From Ovis canadensis (lineage: Eukaryota; Chordata; Mammalia; Artiodactyla; Bovidae): a stretch of DNA of 64,000 bases. This document shows positions 35,153 to 46,961 of this stretch, piece by piece. Positions within the stretch are counted from its first letter, which is position 1. Each line of letters begins with the position of its first letter. The stretch spans positions 73,084,001-73,148,000 of the forward strand of contig NC_091262.1 of the NCBI RefSeq assembly GCF_042477335.2. The letters run 5' to 3'. A program made the position numbers and the translations under genes. The notes beneath the pieces are model-generated. The model did not search any database, was not told the DNA's origin, and saw nothing but the letters and a program-made list of their open reading frames with translations.

Positions 35153-35590
35153 CATTTTTTTTTAAATTCAATATACACCCCAGCCCAGTATCTCCAAAAT
35201 ATGAAACTCCTTTCTTCCTCTGTACAGGCAGCTTAAAGGAAAACAGCCCCAAGGTGAAACAGACACGTTGAGATAAGACCCAGCTGGCACCCTCTTCCCC
35301 TTCCTCAACTAACACCTCATCACAGGCAAACAGTATCCTTGGAAATCAGTCCCCCTTCTAATGACTCACTCTCCTGGCTTCCTGGACAGCAGCTGGGGAT
35401 ATGGGGAGGATGGGAGGGTCCCCAGTGAACAAATTACAAGTTTAAGTTCTTAAGACTGGATTCAAGTCCCCAAATGCACCCTTTGTATGTGTAAACTACT
35501 TCTGATCTCGTAGGTGGGGACCTCTATCTTTATGCATCTCTTAATTCTATTTTTTAAGCATGCATTTTACTGGATATAAAACTTCCTGTG
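35153..35590. other. Intergenic, nothing recognised
   Basis: Single-copy DNA with no coding frame or repeat that I can support. Confidence 0.4.
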
Positions 35591-35790
35591 TATGCTCAGT
35601 CATGTTGGACCCTGTGGAGTCTAGCCAGTCAGGCTCCTCTGCCCATGGGATTTTACAGGCAAGGACACTGGAGTGGGGTGCCATTTTCTACTCTACAGGA
35701 TCTTCCTGACTTAGGGATTGAACCCAAGTCTCTTGCATCTCCTGCATTGGCAGGTAGAATCTTCACCACGAACACCACCTGGGAAACCCA
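35591..35790 (-). repeat. Bov-tA SINE (antisense)
   Basis: Reverse-orientation text from TCAGTCATGTTGGACCC to CACCTGGGAAACCCA, diverged. Confidence 0.85.
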
Positions 35791-35962
35791 TATAAAATAC
35801 TAAGTTTTACTATTTGTGCCACACACGTGCATGTATGTATATGATTATGTTAGACCATAACCTTGTCAGTGAAGTTATTTGGTCAAAGGTGACACATGTT
35901 TAAAAGCTGACTTTAAAAAGAAAAATGTGTACCTCTTAATTCTTGAGAAATGTCTGAATTAT

Positions 35963-36436
35963 TGGGAGTCACAAAGGTCTGTTTAGTCAAAGCTATTGTT
36001 TTTCCAGTAGTCATGTATGGATGTGAGAGTTGGACTATAAAGAAAGCTGAGCACCGAAGAATTGATGCTTTTGAACTGTGATGTTGGAGAAGACTCTTGA
36101 GAGTCCCTTGGACTGCATGGAGATCCAATCAGTCAATTCTAAAGCAAATCAGTCCTGAATATTCATTGGAAGGACTGATGCTAAAGCTGAAACTCCAATA
36201 CTTTGGCCACCTGATGCGAAGAACTGACCTATTTGAAAAGACCTTGATGCTGGAAAAGATTGAAACCAGGAGGAGAAGGAGAAGACAGAGGATGAGATGG
36301 TTGGATCATCACCGACTCGATGGACAGCTGTTTGAGTAAACTCCGGGAGTTGATGATGAACAAGGAGGCCTGGTGTGCTGCAGTCCATGGGGTCACAAAG
36401 AGTCAGACACAACTGAGTGAGTGAACTGAACTGAAC
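35963..36436 (+). repeat. BovB 3'-end fragment
   Basis: It holds the last codons of the BovB ORF (GCTGAGCACCGAAGAATTGA, ...) and the 3' tail ending GAGTGAACTGAACTGAAC. It is 5'-truncated. Confidence 0.9.
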
Positions 36437-36519
36437 ATAAGCTCATAACTCAAATGTATATACCACATTTGACTTTTTTAAAGTCTCTATTAAATGTGTT
36501 ACAATATTGCTTCTATTTT

Positions 36520-36636
36520 ATATTTTGGTTTTTTGGCCAAGAGGCATGTGAGATCTTAGATTCCCTCAGTGATGGAACCCGCACCCTCTTCATTGGAAGG
36601 TGAAGTCTTAACCTCTGGACAACTAAGGAAGTCCCA
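36520..36636 (-). repeat. CHR-type SINE fragment (antisense)
   Basis: It runs from GTGAGATCTTAGATTCCC to ACTAAGGAAGTCCC. An (AT)n run (36,643-36,663) follows. Confidence 0.75.
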
Positions 36637-36642
36637 TGAAAT

Positions 36643-36663
36643 TTATATATATATATATATATA
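36643..36663 (+). repeat. (TA)n microsatellite
   Basis: A short TA run with nearby ATACATATAC variants. Confidence 0.85.
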
Positions 36664-37067
36664 CATATACATATTTGTATATCCTGATAGAGCTATTTCT
36701 AATCAGCCTACTTATCTTCAATCCAGGAAAGATCTATCAGTCGATGGATGAACTTGGGGAATGTAGATTTGATGCTATGAACTCCTGGACCAGTTATTGT
36801 ACTCAGAACTGAGTTCAAACTCTAGTTTTACCAACTTCTGGCCGGGTAATAGGAATTACGGGGCAAGTTCTCAGGGTGTCTGAGCATGAAAGAGAAGGAA
36901 CGTAGGTTCCAGTCCCCAACACATACTGGCTCAGTCAGTGGAGGCATTCTGGCCTGGACAGCAGAGGCAGCCAGCAAGACACCTGCCCCTGCACAGAGGC
37001 AGGTCACTTACTGTAATCCAGGGAAGCACCCTGAGTGTTTGGATTGGGCCTTACCTAGGCCCTAAAT
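36664..37067. other. Intergenic, nothing recognised
   Basis: Single-copy DNA. No gene or repeat is supported. Confidence 0.4.
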
Positions 37068-37267
37068 GGGCTTCCCCGTGGACTTAGACGGCAGCGAATC
37101 TTCCTGTAATGCAGGAGACCTGGGTTTGATCCCTGGGTTGGAAAGATCCCCTAGAGAAGGGAATGGCTACTGACTCAAGTGTTCTTGCCTAGAGCATTCC
37201 ATGGATTGAGGAGCCTGGCAGGCTATAGTTCATGGGTTGCAAAGAGTTGGACATGACTGAGTGACTA

Positions 37268-37298
<31 letters not shown>

Positions 37299-37300
37299 AG
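37068..37300 (+). repeat. Bov-tA SINE with (CA)n tail
   Basis: It runs from head GGGCTTCCCCGTGGACTTAG to AAGAGTTGGACATGACTGAG. The tail has expanded into an interrupted CA microsatellite at 37,269-37,299. Confidence 0.88.
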
Positions 37301-37711
37301 GCCCTAAACATTTCTAAGACCCCAGTCATTCTATGGAGACTCAATTTGACTCAGAAAATCCACCTAGGTTCTCTTTAGTGGAGGAAGGAGAAAGATAAAG
37401 AGGCTCTTGATAGTGTTTCCTTATCTTTAATATCTTTTAAAGCCCTTTTATCTTACATTATCATCTCCATTTGCACATGAGGACCTGAGATCCTGGGAGA
37501 TTAAGTGATCACACAGATTGTAAGATTGCAACAGATAAGCAAACCACCCAAATCTGCCCAAAGCCTGTATTCTTTTCACGCAACACACAGCGAGGTAAGG
37601 AGGAGAGGAAGTAGGAAGGAACTTTCCAACAAGGGCTTTCTTCTGGTAGTTTGCTTGAGCAGGTTTTTAACCTCTCTGATCCTCAGTTTTCAGGTCTATG
37701 TTTATAGTTGT
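37301..37711. other. Intergenic, nothing recognised
   Basis: Single-copy DNA with no supported feature. A weak MIR-like stretch lies near 37,460-37,560. Confidence 0.4.
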
Positions 37712-37916
37712 AGTTTAATTAGTAAGTCATGTCTGACTCTTCTTCGACCCCCTGGACTGTAGTCTGCCAAGCTCCTCTGTCCATTTAATTTTCCAGGCAA
37801 GAATACTGGAGTGGGTTGCCATTCCCTTCTCCAGGGGATCTTCCCAACGCAGGCCTCAAACCTGTGGCCCCTCATTGCAGGTGGCTTCTTTACCACTGAG
37901 CCACCAGGGAAGCCCC
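37712..37916 (-). repeat. Bov-tA SINE (antisense)
   Basis: From AAGTCATGTCTGACTCTTC to GAGCCACCAGGGAAGCCCC. Confidence 0.9.
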
Positions 37917-38079
37917 TTTGTATCCATAAGATGGGACTAATGGTAGCCTACCCACACACATTGTTGAGGGCACTAAAGGGGCTATTTGTGAGTGGTTTTA
38001 GCAACATGGTGATGAGGAGGATGATACTATTCACAGAAGTCAGACTCTGGTTAGAGAAAAAAAAAATTTGTTGCTTATG

Positions 38080-38345
38080 GTCTTTTTTTAAATTTTTAAT
38101 TTAATTTTTACTTTATATTGGAGTATGGTTGATGCATAATGTGTTAGTTTCAGGTGGACAGAAAATTGATTCAGTTATATTTAAACATATATCCGTTCTT
38201 TTTGAGATTCTTTCCCCATATAGGTAATTACAGAATGTTGACTAGAGTCCCCTACACGATACAGTAGGTCCTTGTTGATTATCTATTTTATATATAGTAG
38301 TGTGTATATTTTAATCCCAAATCCCTAATTTACACCCCCCCCGCC
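38080..38345 (-). repeat. L1 3' UTR fragment (antisense)
   Basis: TTTACTTTATATTGGAGTAT, GTTAGTTTCAGGTGGACAG and ACGATACAGTAGGTCCTTG are typical of the artiodactyl L1 3' end in reverse. Confidence 0.8.
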
Positions 38346-38412
38346 CCCGCAATGTTGCTTGAATTTCCTTTGTGTGCACAGAGAGTGTGATAGATGATAA
38401 AGATTACCCTAG

Positions 38413-38617
38413 GCCTTGATGCTGGGAAAGATTGAAGGCAAGGCGGGAGAAGAAGGGGACAACAGAGGATAAGATGGCTGGATGGCATCATCGACTCAAC
38501 GGACATGAGTTTGAGCAAGCTCCAGGAGATAGTGAAGGACAGGGATGCCTGGCGTGATGCAGTCCATGGGGTCACAAAGAGTAGATCACAACTTTGTGAC
38601 TGAACAACAACAAAATG
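38413..38617 (+). repeat. BovB 3'-tail fragment
   Basis: From CCTTGATGCTGGGAAAGATT to GACTGAACAACAACAAAA. Only about the last 200 bases of BovB remain. Confidence 0.87.
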
Positions 38618-38825
38618 GCCACATAAGCCTCAAGATCTCATCACAAGAGAATGAAGGTGCTAAGTGGCCTTTGTGTGCACAGACACACGTGACAGCTTAG
38701 CCTGGTACTTAGCAGGTGCTGTGACAGAGTTACTGAAGAGATCTGGCGAGCAGGTAAAACCAAGATTTGAACCAGGTGCCTGACTGAACAGATGTGGGCA
38801 GCTGTCTGTCTGTCTTCCAGACCAG

Positions 38826-39012
38826 CAGTCCCCAACTTTCTTGGCACCAGGGACTGACCTCATGGAAGATAATTTTTGGACAGACAGGGGTGGGAGAGGA
38901 TGGGGTGAAGGGTAGGAATGGTTTTAGAATGATTTAGGTACCTTCCATTTATGGTGCAGTTTATTTCTATTAGCATTGAATCAGCTCCACCTCAGATCAT
39001 CAGGTGTTAGAT
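38826..39012 (+). repeat. Old interspersed repeat, family uncertain
   Basis: 'AGCAGTCCCCAACTTTCTTG', 'GCACCAGGGACTGAC' and 'CCTCAGATCATCAGG' belong to a common old mammalian DNA-transposon-like repeat that I recognise but cannot name securely. Confidence 0.55.
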
Positions 39013-39766
39013 TCTGGAGGTGGGGGGCTGCTGTTCCTTTCTGCCTCCCTTGGACCCTGCTGAGACTCAAAGAGAAAGGATCTGAGGCAGAGCCGCAAAT
39101 TGCCACAGGCAAAGCAAGGTGTGAGCCTCACCAACACCCCCTTCCCCTCTGCATGACTTAGGACAGGTGGAGTGTTTCTGAGAATGGGACTGACTGCAGG
39201 TATGGGATGTGGCCAAATCCCATTAGATCTCTTCCTCTTTGGAGTGCCCACCCAGGACTGGGGACGTCGCTGGCCAACTGACAACTAGGTCAACTGCACA
39301 GGGCTGAGAATCCAGTCCAGCAAGACTGCTTCCAGCAATGGAAGAAGGTGCTGGAAACCCACCTAGTGCCACTTGTGCCTTGGGACACAGGCAGCCCTCT
39401 GCAGAGCAGCAGGCATGCTCTGGGAGACGTTATTGATGACTGGCCTGCACTGCAGTAAAGAGGGGCAGGTTCCCTGCACCTCTCCAAGGAGGGTCCTGCT
39501 GGAGGGACCCGTCACTCCCTGTTGAGTAGCTTGGCTAGCTGGTCCTGGCTCCAACATACTTGGCATAAGTAACGAGCACCCTGGAACACAAACAACTTTA
39601 GTGTGGCTCAATAATCCACGCCCCAGGGTTAAGCAGGGTCTGGGTTCTATCAGATGTACCCTCTGCAGGTCCTTCTCTATCATGGGCTCAGGTCCCCTGG
39701 AACGTGGAAAAACTGTACAGACTTCACTGTTAGACTGCTCCGGGTTCAGACATCACCTCTGACACT
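39013..39766. other. Intergenic, nothing recognised
   Basis: Short frames on both strands have no recognisable domain. I see no repeat I can support. Confidence 0.4.
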
Positions 39767-41505
39767 TTATTGTTCAGTCACTCAGTTGTACCTGACTCTT
39801 TGTAATCCCAGGGACTGCAGCATGTTGGGCTTCACTGTCCTTCACCATCTCCCAGAGCTTGCTTAAACTCAGGTCCATCAAGTGTCAGTGATGCCATCCA
39901 ACCATCTCATCCTGTGTCAACCCATTCTCCTCCTGCCTTCAATCTTTCCCAGCATCAGGGTCTTTTCCAATGAGTCAGCTCTTCACATCAGGTAGCCAAA
40001 GTATTGGAGCTTCAGCATCAGTCCTTCCAAAGAGTATTTAGGATTGATTTCCTTTAGGAGTGACTGGTTTGATCCTTGCAGTCCAAGGGATTCTCAAGAA
40101 TCTTCTTCAGCACCACAGGTCAAAAGCATCGATTCTTTGGCTCTCAGCCTTCTTTATGGCCCAACTCGCACATCCATACATAACTACTGGAAAAAACATA
40201 GCTTTGACTAGACAGATCTTTGTCAGCAAAGTATTGTCTCTGCTTTTTAATACGCTGTCTAGGTTTGTCATAACTTTTCTTCCAAGGAGCAAGTGTCTTT
40301 TAATTTCATGGCTGCAGTCACCATCTGCAGTAATTTTGGAGCCCCCCAAAATAAAGTCTGTCACTATTTCCATTGTTTCCCCATCTATTTGCCATGAAGT
40401 GATGGGACCAGATGTCATGATCTTAGTGTTTTAAATGTAAAGTTTTAAGCCAGCTTTTTCACTCTCCTCTTTCACTTTCATCAAGAGGCTCTTTAGTTCC
40501 TCTTTGCTTTCTGCCATAGGGCTGGTATCAGTCTACATATCTGAGATTGTTGATATTTCTACCGGCAGGCTTGATTCCAGCTGGTGCTTCATCCAGTCTA
40601 GCGTTTTGCCTAATGTACTCTACATATAAGTTAAATAAGCAGAGTGACAATATACAGCCTTGATGTACTCCTTTTCCAACTTGGAACCAGTCCGTTGTTC
40701 CACGTCCGGGTCTAACTTTTGCTGCTTGACCTGCATACAGATTTCTCAGGAGGCAGGTCAGGTGGTTGCTATTCTCATCTCTTTTAAGAATTTTCCACAG
40801 TTTGTTGTGATCCACTCCAGTGGTCATGTATGGATGTGAGAGTTGGACTGTGAAGAAAGCTGAGCACCCAAGAATTGATGCTTTTGAACTGTGGTGTTGG
40901 AGAAGACTCTTGAGAGTTCCCTGGACTGCAAGGAGATCCACCCAGTCCATCCTAAAGGAGATCAGTCCTGGGTGTTCATTGGAAGGACTGATGCTGAGGC
41001 TGAAACTCCAATACTTTGGCTACCTCATGCGAAGAGCTGACTCATTGGAAAAGACCCTGATGCTGGGAAGGATTGAGGGCAGGAGGAGAAGGGGACAGAG
41101 GATGAGATGGCTGGATGGCATCACTGACTCGATGCACATGAATTTTGGTGAACTCCAGGAGTTGGTGATGGACAGGGAGGCCTGGCATGATGTGATTCAT
41201 GGGGTCGCAAAGAGTCGGACACAACTGAGCGACTGAACTGACCTGAACTGAACACAGTCAAAGGCTTTAGTGTAGTCAGTGAAACAAAAGTATATATTTT
41301 TCTGGAGTTCTCTTGCTTTTTCTATGATTCAGTGGATGTTGGCAATTTGATCTCTGATTCCTCTGCCTTTTCTAAATCCATTTGTACATCTGGAAGTTCA
41401 CGGTTCATGTATATTTGAAGCCCAGCTTGGAGGATTTTGAGCATTATAGCATGTGAGATGAGAGCAATTGCATGGTAGTTTGAACATTCTGGCACTTTAA
41501 GCATT
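39767..41505 (-). pseudogene. BovB LINE (antisense), split by an opposite-strand BovB
   Basis: A minus-strand 5'-truncated BovB runs 39,767-40,815 (3' tail and reverse transcriptase) and resumes at about 41,251-41,505 (upstream reverse-transcriptase region). The break falls inside the codons for motif A (host text GTTGTGATCCAC / ACAGTCAAAGGC). The ORF is also disrupted elsewhere, so it is inactive. Confidence 0.9.
40816..41250 (+). mobile_element. BovB 3' fragment nested in opposite orientation
   Basis: A 435-base 5'-truncated BovB end on the plus strand (GGTCATGTATGGATGTGAG to GACCTGAACTGA) sits inside the minus-strand BovB. At most 2 bases of target duplication are visible. Because host and guest carry the same 3' sequence, the locus contains a large imperfect inverted repeat. 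Confidence 0.9.
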
Positions 41506-41964
41506 AGGATTATGGGTAAAGCCCTCTAAGTTTGATTCACACTCACTATGATCCTCTTTGAAATGGGAATAAAGACCAGAGCTGGGGTAGAGTGATACTG
41601 ACAATGGTGTCACTGTCCCCATGAAGGACAGGTCTAACTTAGGGTTAGGCCTACAAGTTCCACTCAGGGGTTAGACTTAGGTCTACAGTGTGATCAGAGT
41701 TAGGGACCACCCCTGGGGAATTAATGGGTCTTAGAAGTACTTGGATTGACTTCGATGACTGTACATCTCACAGAATTGCTGAGTGGTTAAGAGTCAACTC
41801 AGATTAAGTGCTTAGCACTTCCTGTAGCTCATCATTCCAAGATGTGCTTTTTCTATTAACCATATTCTAATGCATCTGACCTTGGTGTTGAATTTCACTA
41901 ATGGTGAGCCATCATTAAATCAGCAGCATGTTTATCTTTGTTTGTAAGCTTAAAATAATGGTGC
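41506..41964. other. Intergenic, nothing recognised
   Basis: Imperfect short repeats of GGTTAG/AGGTCTA type occur at 41,635-41,705. No gene is supported. Confidence 0.4.
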
Positions 41965-42125
41965 CAGGACTTCCCCAGCAATCCAGTGCTTACGACTCCA
42001 CCTTCCAATGCAGTGGGTTGGATCCCTGGTTGGGGAACTAAGATCCTTCATACTGCAAGTGGGGCCAAAAATTTAAAATAATAAATAAATGAAACAAACG
42101 TCTTAAAAAATAATAATAATAGTAC
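41965..42125 (+). repeat. CHR-type SINE
   Basis: It has the head CAGGACTTCCCCAGCAATCC, then GGTTGGATCCCTGGTTGGGG and an AATAAATAAAT tail followed by AATAATAAT. Confidence 0.85.
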
Positions 42126-42487
42126 ATCTGACATTGGCTGGCCCCTTTGGTTTGGAAAAACATAAGGCAGAGTTGCTGTTCTTGAGTCACCTGCCCTGTG
42201 CTTATACATCAGTTTTGCTCAGATGAGTCAACGAGCCCCCCGCTCCTTCATTGTGTCTGGGAGCTTCCATCTCCACTATAGCGTGTGTCACACGGCACTT
42301 TTTGCTCACTACACATTCGTAGTTTTCTATCCAGTTTCTATAAGAACCTCCAGGAAAGGAACTGATTTACTTTCATTCCCACGTGGTCTTGGTCCCCCAG
42401 GAGCAGGGTCTCGTATGAACCATAAGGTTAGTAAGAGCTGCCATTTATGGGGCATTTGAACAAACAAGGCATTTGCCAGAGGCTCTG

Positions 42488-42783
42488 CTTTTGGGGGCTG
42501 CACTGGGTCTCTGACGCTCTGAGAGCTTTTCTCTATTTGCAGAGAGCAGGGGCGACTCTCTTCCTGTGGTGTGCAGACTTCTCTGCAGCGGTTTCTCTTT
42601 TTGCTCAGCATGGGCTCTAGGGTGTGTGGGCTTTAGTCACTGCAGTACTGGGCTCAGCAGTTGCAGTGCATGGGCTTAGTTGCTCCATGGCCTGTGAGAT
42701 CTTAGTTCCTGGACCAGGGATCGAACCTGTGTCCCCTGCATTGGAATGCAGATTCTTAACCACTAGAGCACCAGGGAAGCCCA
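42488..42783 (-). repeat. CHR-type SINE, long form (antisense)
   Basis: From GGGGGCTGCACTGGGTC to GAGCACCAGGGAAGCCC. It includes the related-sequence body typical of the longer CHR subfamily. Confidence 0.8.
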
Positions 42784-42829
42784 AGTTTACTTTTTCAATA
42801 ATGGCCTTGGGGCTTCTTTAAAGACAGTT

Positions 42830-44015
42830 TTAAAAAATTGATTTATCAGGGTATAATTTGCCTCCTATAAAGTTTACCCTTTTAAAAGTATACACTTCAC
42901 TGATTTTGAGCATTCACAAGACTGTATAGCCATCACCACCATCTAATTTCAAAACATTTTTACTATGCCATGAAGAAAATGCATGGTCATTAGCCATCAC
43001 TGCCATTCTCCCCCCAAATCCCCTGGCAAACACTAAACTACTCTTTTTATGGATTTGCTGATTCTGGACATTTCAAATATACAGAATCATATGATATGTG
43101 ACCTTCAGTGGCTGGCTTCTTTCACTTAGCATGTTTCAAGATTCCTCTATGTTGTAACGTGTCAGTGCCTCATTCCTTTTTAAGGCTGACTAATATTCCA
43201 CTGTATAGATAGGCCACATTTTGTTTATCCATCGGTTGGTTGATGGACATTGGTGTCATTTTCATCTTTTGGCTATTTGACTATTGCTGCCACAGATGTT
43301 TATGTACAGGTATTTGTGTGGACGTAGATTTTCATTTCTCTTGGGTGTACATCTAGTAATAGAATTCCTGAATCATGTAGCAACTCTATATTTAATCAGG
43401 TAACGAATTGCTAGGCTGGTTTCCAAAGTGGATATAACATTTTACATTCCCACCAGCAATGTGCGCGGGTCCCATCTCCTGCGCATCTTCACCAACAATT
43501 GTTATTATCTGTCTTTGTTAACTGTAACTATCCTAACAGTGCAAAGTGATATCTTATTCTAATTTTGATTGGCATTATCCTAATGACTCATGGTGGTGAA
43601 CAATTTTTTTTGTGGCTTATTGGCCTTTTGTATATTTTCCTTGGAGACAAAGCTACTTGAGTCCTTTGCTGATTTTTAAATTGGGTTGCTTTTATTGTTG
43701 AATTGTAAGAATTTTTTATATATTCTGAATACAGTTCCCTTTAGTAGCTGTGTGGTTTACAGAGGTATTGTCTCATTATGTGTGTTCTTTTTACTTTCTT
43801 TTCCCCTTTCTTTTCTTTTTTTTTTTTGGCCATGTCTTACAGCTTGTGGGATCTTTGCTCCCTGACTGTGGGTCAAACCCTTGCCCCCCACGGTGGAAAT
43901 GCAGAGTCCTACCCACAGGATCACCAAGGAATTCCCTCTTTTTACTTTCTTAATTGTGCCAAAAATGCTTTCCAAAGTGGTTGTATCATTTTGCATTCCC
44001 TTCAGTGATGAACAT
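42830..44015 (-). repeat. Old L1 3' region (antisense), split by a SINE
   Basis: Antisense L1M-type text: TTAAGGCTGACTAATATTCC, TTTGTTTATCCATCGGTTG, TTTCCAAAGTGG, CCCACCAGCAATGTG and ATTTTGATTGGCATTATC. It is interrupted by a CHR SINE at 43,815-43,937; TTTCCAAAGTGGTTGTATC follows on the far side. Confidence 0.82.
43815..43937 (-). repeat. CHR-type SINE (antisense) inside L1
   Basis: It runs from poly-T and GGCCATGTCTTACAGCTTG to ATCACCAAGGAATTCCC. Confidence 0.78.
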
Positions 44016-44190
44016 TTATGCATTTTTAAACATTTTAAACATTTATGCATTTTATGCATCAGTTTTCAGACTAACAAGGTGGTTCCCTAGTTATATTCCA
44101 AGAGAGATCCAGTGAGTTCTTTTTTTTTTTTTTTCCTTTCCTCTAAGGGTCACAAATTCATGGATTTAAATTTATGTTTCCTTATTATTT

Positions 44191-44292
44191 CAGATGGTAA
44201 AGAATCTGCCTGCAATTCAGGAGACCTGAGTTTGATCCCTGGGTTGAGAAGATCCCCTGGAGGAGGGAATAGCTACCCACTCCAGTATTCTG
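44191..44292 (+). repeat. Bov-tA SINE, partial
   Basis: It begins within the tRNA-like head (TCAGATGGTAAAGAATCTGC) and stops after CCACTCCAGTATTCTG, where a second Bov-tA begins at once. Confidence 0.85.
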
Positions 44293-44508
44293 AGGACTTC
44301 CCTGGTGGCTCAAATGGTAAAGAATCTGCCTGCAATGTGGAAGACCTGGGTTCAATCTCTGGGGTCAGGAAGATCTTCTGAAGAAGGGAATGGCTGGCCA
44401 CCCACTTCAGGATTCTTGTCTGGAGAATTTCATGAACTGAGGAGCCTGTCAGGCTACAATCCACGGGGTCAGAAAGAGTCAGATACAACTGAGCTACATT
44501 TTCACTTC
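44293..44508 (+). repeat. Bov-tA SINE, tandem to the previous
   Basis: It runs from AGGACTTCCCTGGTGGCTCA to CACGGGGTCAGAAAGAGTC and the CACTTCAC tail. Confidence 0.9.
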
Positions 44509-44699
44509 ACATAGTAAAATTAGTTTTATTTATGCTCACATGTTCCATCTTTTGTGAATAGGAATCTTTTCAGATTTGCTCCTGAGTCCCAAGTTGATGG
44601 GACCACAGCTATTTTTCTTCTTTCTTTCTCTCTCTCTTTCTTTTTCTTTAGTTAAGGGAGCAGGTAGTTTTTTTTTTTGGTTTTTTTTTTTAGTTCTTC
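44509..44699. repeat. Low-complexity pyrimidine-rich tract
   Basis: The T/C-rich stretch at about 44,612-44,690 (TTCTTTCTTTCTCTCTCTC, then T-runs) is a simple repeat. Confidence 0.75.
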
Positions 44700-45560
44700 C
44701 CAATGCAAACTGGAACTTGGCATGCAAATACCCCTCCTAAAAGCATTACCCCCATTCCCAGGCACTCCCACTTGAGGCCACATGGCTCCCCACAGGGCAG
44801 CTCTCCACCCCGCAGGGACCCCGGCAGCGCAGAAGCCCGAGCAGTGTGGCCACCAGCCAGCGTTTGCAGCCTCCGGGTCAGAGCGCTCACTAACCTTCTT
44901 CACCAGCCCCTCAGCCGCGCGTGTGTCTGCCAGGCTGGGGAGGAGCCGCCCATGTGCGTGTGGCTGTGAGGGACAGAAGGGGCCGGAGAAGCAATAAAGT
45001 AAACCAGATGTGGGTCTGGGGCTGGGTGGACGTGGGGACAGGACCAGTCACAGCCCCTGCAAAGACCCACAGGGCCCTGTCTCCACTATTCCTTCTTCGC
45101 GGTGCTTTCGGCTCAGGATAGCTTCCAGCGTGTCCCCAAGGCTCACCACCTGCAAGTCGTCCTGGTCGAGGAGCTCATCCCGCTAGTGGGTCTCTCTGCA
45201 CTCTGAGATGCTTGTTGCCCCTCCACAGGCTGGGGGATCTTCCTTCTGATGCACCTTCCAGGAGGTAGCCTGCGGTCCCGACCACAAAGTCCATGGGGAT
45301 GTGACCTACAGAGTGTAAGTGAGCACCACAGTCCAGGGCACAAGCCACAGGACTTCTTCACGGTCGAATGCGCTTCTCCGTCTGCCCCGCCCCTTGCCCA
45401 CCGCACATGCGCCCTGGAGAACCCCCGCAGCCATCAGCCCTGGGACCCCTTCCACCTGGCCCCAGTAGTCTCTCATAGCTGCCTTGCTTTGTTATATGAC
45501 AAGATGTTCCAGAATCACCTTGTTCATTTCCTGCCTGACACCTGGAATCGATCATTCTAG
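44700..45560. other. GC-rich orphan segment, possible gene relic
   Basis: This stretch is clearly GC- and CpG-richer than its surroundings and carries no repeat I recognise. On the minus strand, an acceptor-like TCTGTAG at about 45,306 is followed by an open stretch to 45,175 (reading GHIPMDFVVGTAGYLLEG...). A +/-1 frame change then leads into a DELLDQDDLQVVSLGDTLEA... stretch. These look protein-like but match no family I can name. An AATAAA lies on the plus strand near 44,992. It may be an exon relic, a pseudogene or an unknown LTR. Confidence 0.25.
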
Positions 45561-45584
45561 ATTTCTTTAAGACAGAAACAAGGG

Positions 45585-45805
45585 TTTCCCAGGTGGCTCA
45601 ATGGTAAAAGAATACCCTTGCCGATGAAGGAGACTGGAGAGATACCGGTTCAATCCCTGGGTGGGGAAGATCCCCTAGAGAAGGAAATAGCAACCCATTC
45701 CAGTATTCTTGATTGGAGAATTCCATGGACAGAGGAGCCTGGAGGGATACAGTCCATGAAGTCTCAGAGAGTCTGGAAGCGACAGCGGCAGGGCATGCAA
45801 GAGAG
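45585..45805 (+). repeat. Bov-tA SINE, diverged
   Basis: It runs from head GGGTTTCCCAGGTGGCTCAA to CCATGAAGTCTCAGAGAGTC. Confidence 0.85.
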
Positions 45806-46054
45806 AAACAACATTTAGAGATCACAATCTAGTTTGTTCATTTATACTAATGGAATGTTGTTTCCAGTACTTTTCAGTGGATCTAGAGTTAACAGAGTAA
45901 AATACATCATGAGTTTGTACTGATGCTTCTAGTCCAAATGAAGGCTATTTTAACTTTTCTAAAGTCAGATTGCTATCTCCTTGTTCCTACAGCAAAATCC
46001 TGTCTTCCAAAGGCAAGTGGAAGAAGATAAGATAAGCTGATAAGCAAAGCTCTA
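45806..46054. other. Intergenic, nothing recognised
   Basis: AT-rich single-copy DNA with no supported feature. Confidence 0.4.
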
Positions 46055-46215
46055 ACAAAACACCAGACATTTATTGAGTGATCTTTATGTGCCCTAGCCC
46101 CATCCAATCCTCACAACCAGCCTAGGACCCAGGCACAGAGAGGCTGAGGAAGCTGCCTGGTCACACAGCTAGTTCACAGCAAAGCCAGGATTCAGACCCA
46201 GAGCATGGCTCCAGG
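46055..46215 (+). repeat. MIR element
   Basis: A well-preserved MIR: ATTTATTGAGTGATCTTTAT, AATCCTCACAACCAGCC, CACAGAGAGGCTGAGGAAG and GGTCACACAGCTAG. Confidence 0.88.
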
Positions 46216-46884
46216 GTGAGCCCCTCAACTCTTCCCTCCTTAACCACCTCCCTTTGCTTAAGATAGAAGGCACTGGGGGTCCCCCGAGAGATGAGTGATT
46301 ATAGAGCTGAGAAATTGAGCAGAAAGAGAGATCACTTCCACAGTGGGCTAGGGACACAGGGAAGGTTTCTGTGATGTTCTGGATTCAGGGACAACACCTG
46401 CGCCACGCAAGTGACAGGCGAGATCCATCACACCTAAGACACAGTGGACCACGTTCAGAAAGGTAAGCAAACCCATCCATCATTGAAGCAGCACCTGGAC
46501 ATTTTGGGTATCTGACTTGCGTGTCTTGTTCTGCCCCGTCCCAGCTGTGTTTGAGTGTGGAAGGGAATAAGAATGCCCTACAGCCAGCAGAGTGAAACTC
46601 AGATGAGGGTACCCAAGAGGGAGTCCTGTGACCATCTATGTGGGCCTGTCACTCCGGCCACCGCAGTGGAATGGGGGCACCCTTTCTGCAGGAGTGTCAT
46701 GAAGACATCAGTGTCTTTCCCCTCTGGTGACTCATGTAGAAACAGACTGGGGAGAGACTTTCCAAAGTTCATGCAGCTACTAAGTGTAGATCATGGCCTA
46801 CATCTGATCATGACCTCAGGCCTCAGACCCGTGGCCTTCGTGATGTGCAGCCCAGGAACTCAGGGTCTTTACATCCATGGTGAG
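46216..46884. other. Intergenic, nothing recognised
   Basis: The open frame at 46,555-46,911 (plus) has no recognisable domain. No repeat is supported. Confidence 0.4.
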
Positions 46885-46961
46885 CGTATCCATCTCCTAG
46901 AGTTGCTCTAACAAAGTGCCACAAACTGGGTGACTTAAATGACCCAAATTGACTCATAGAC

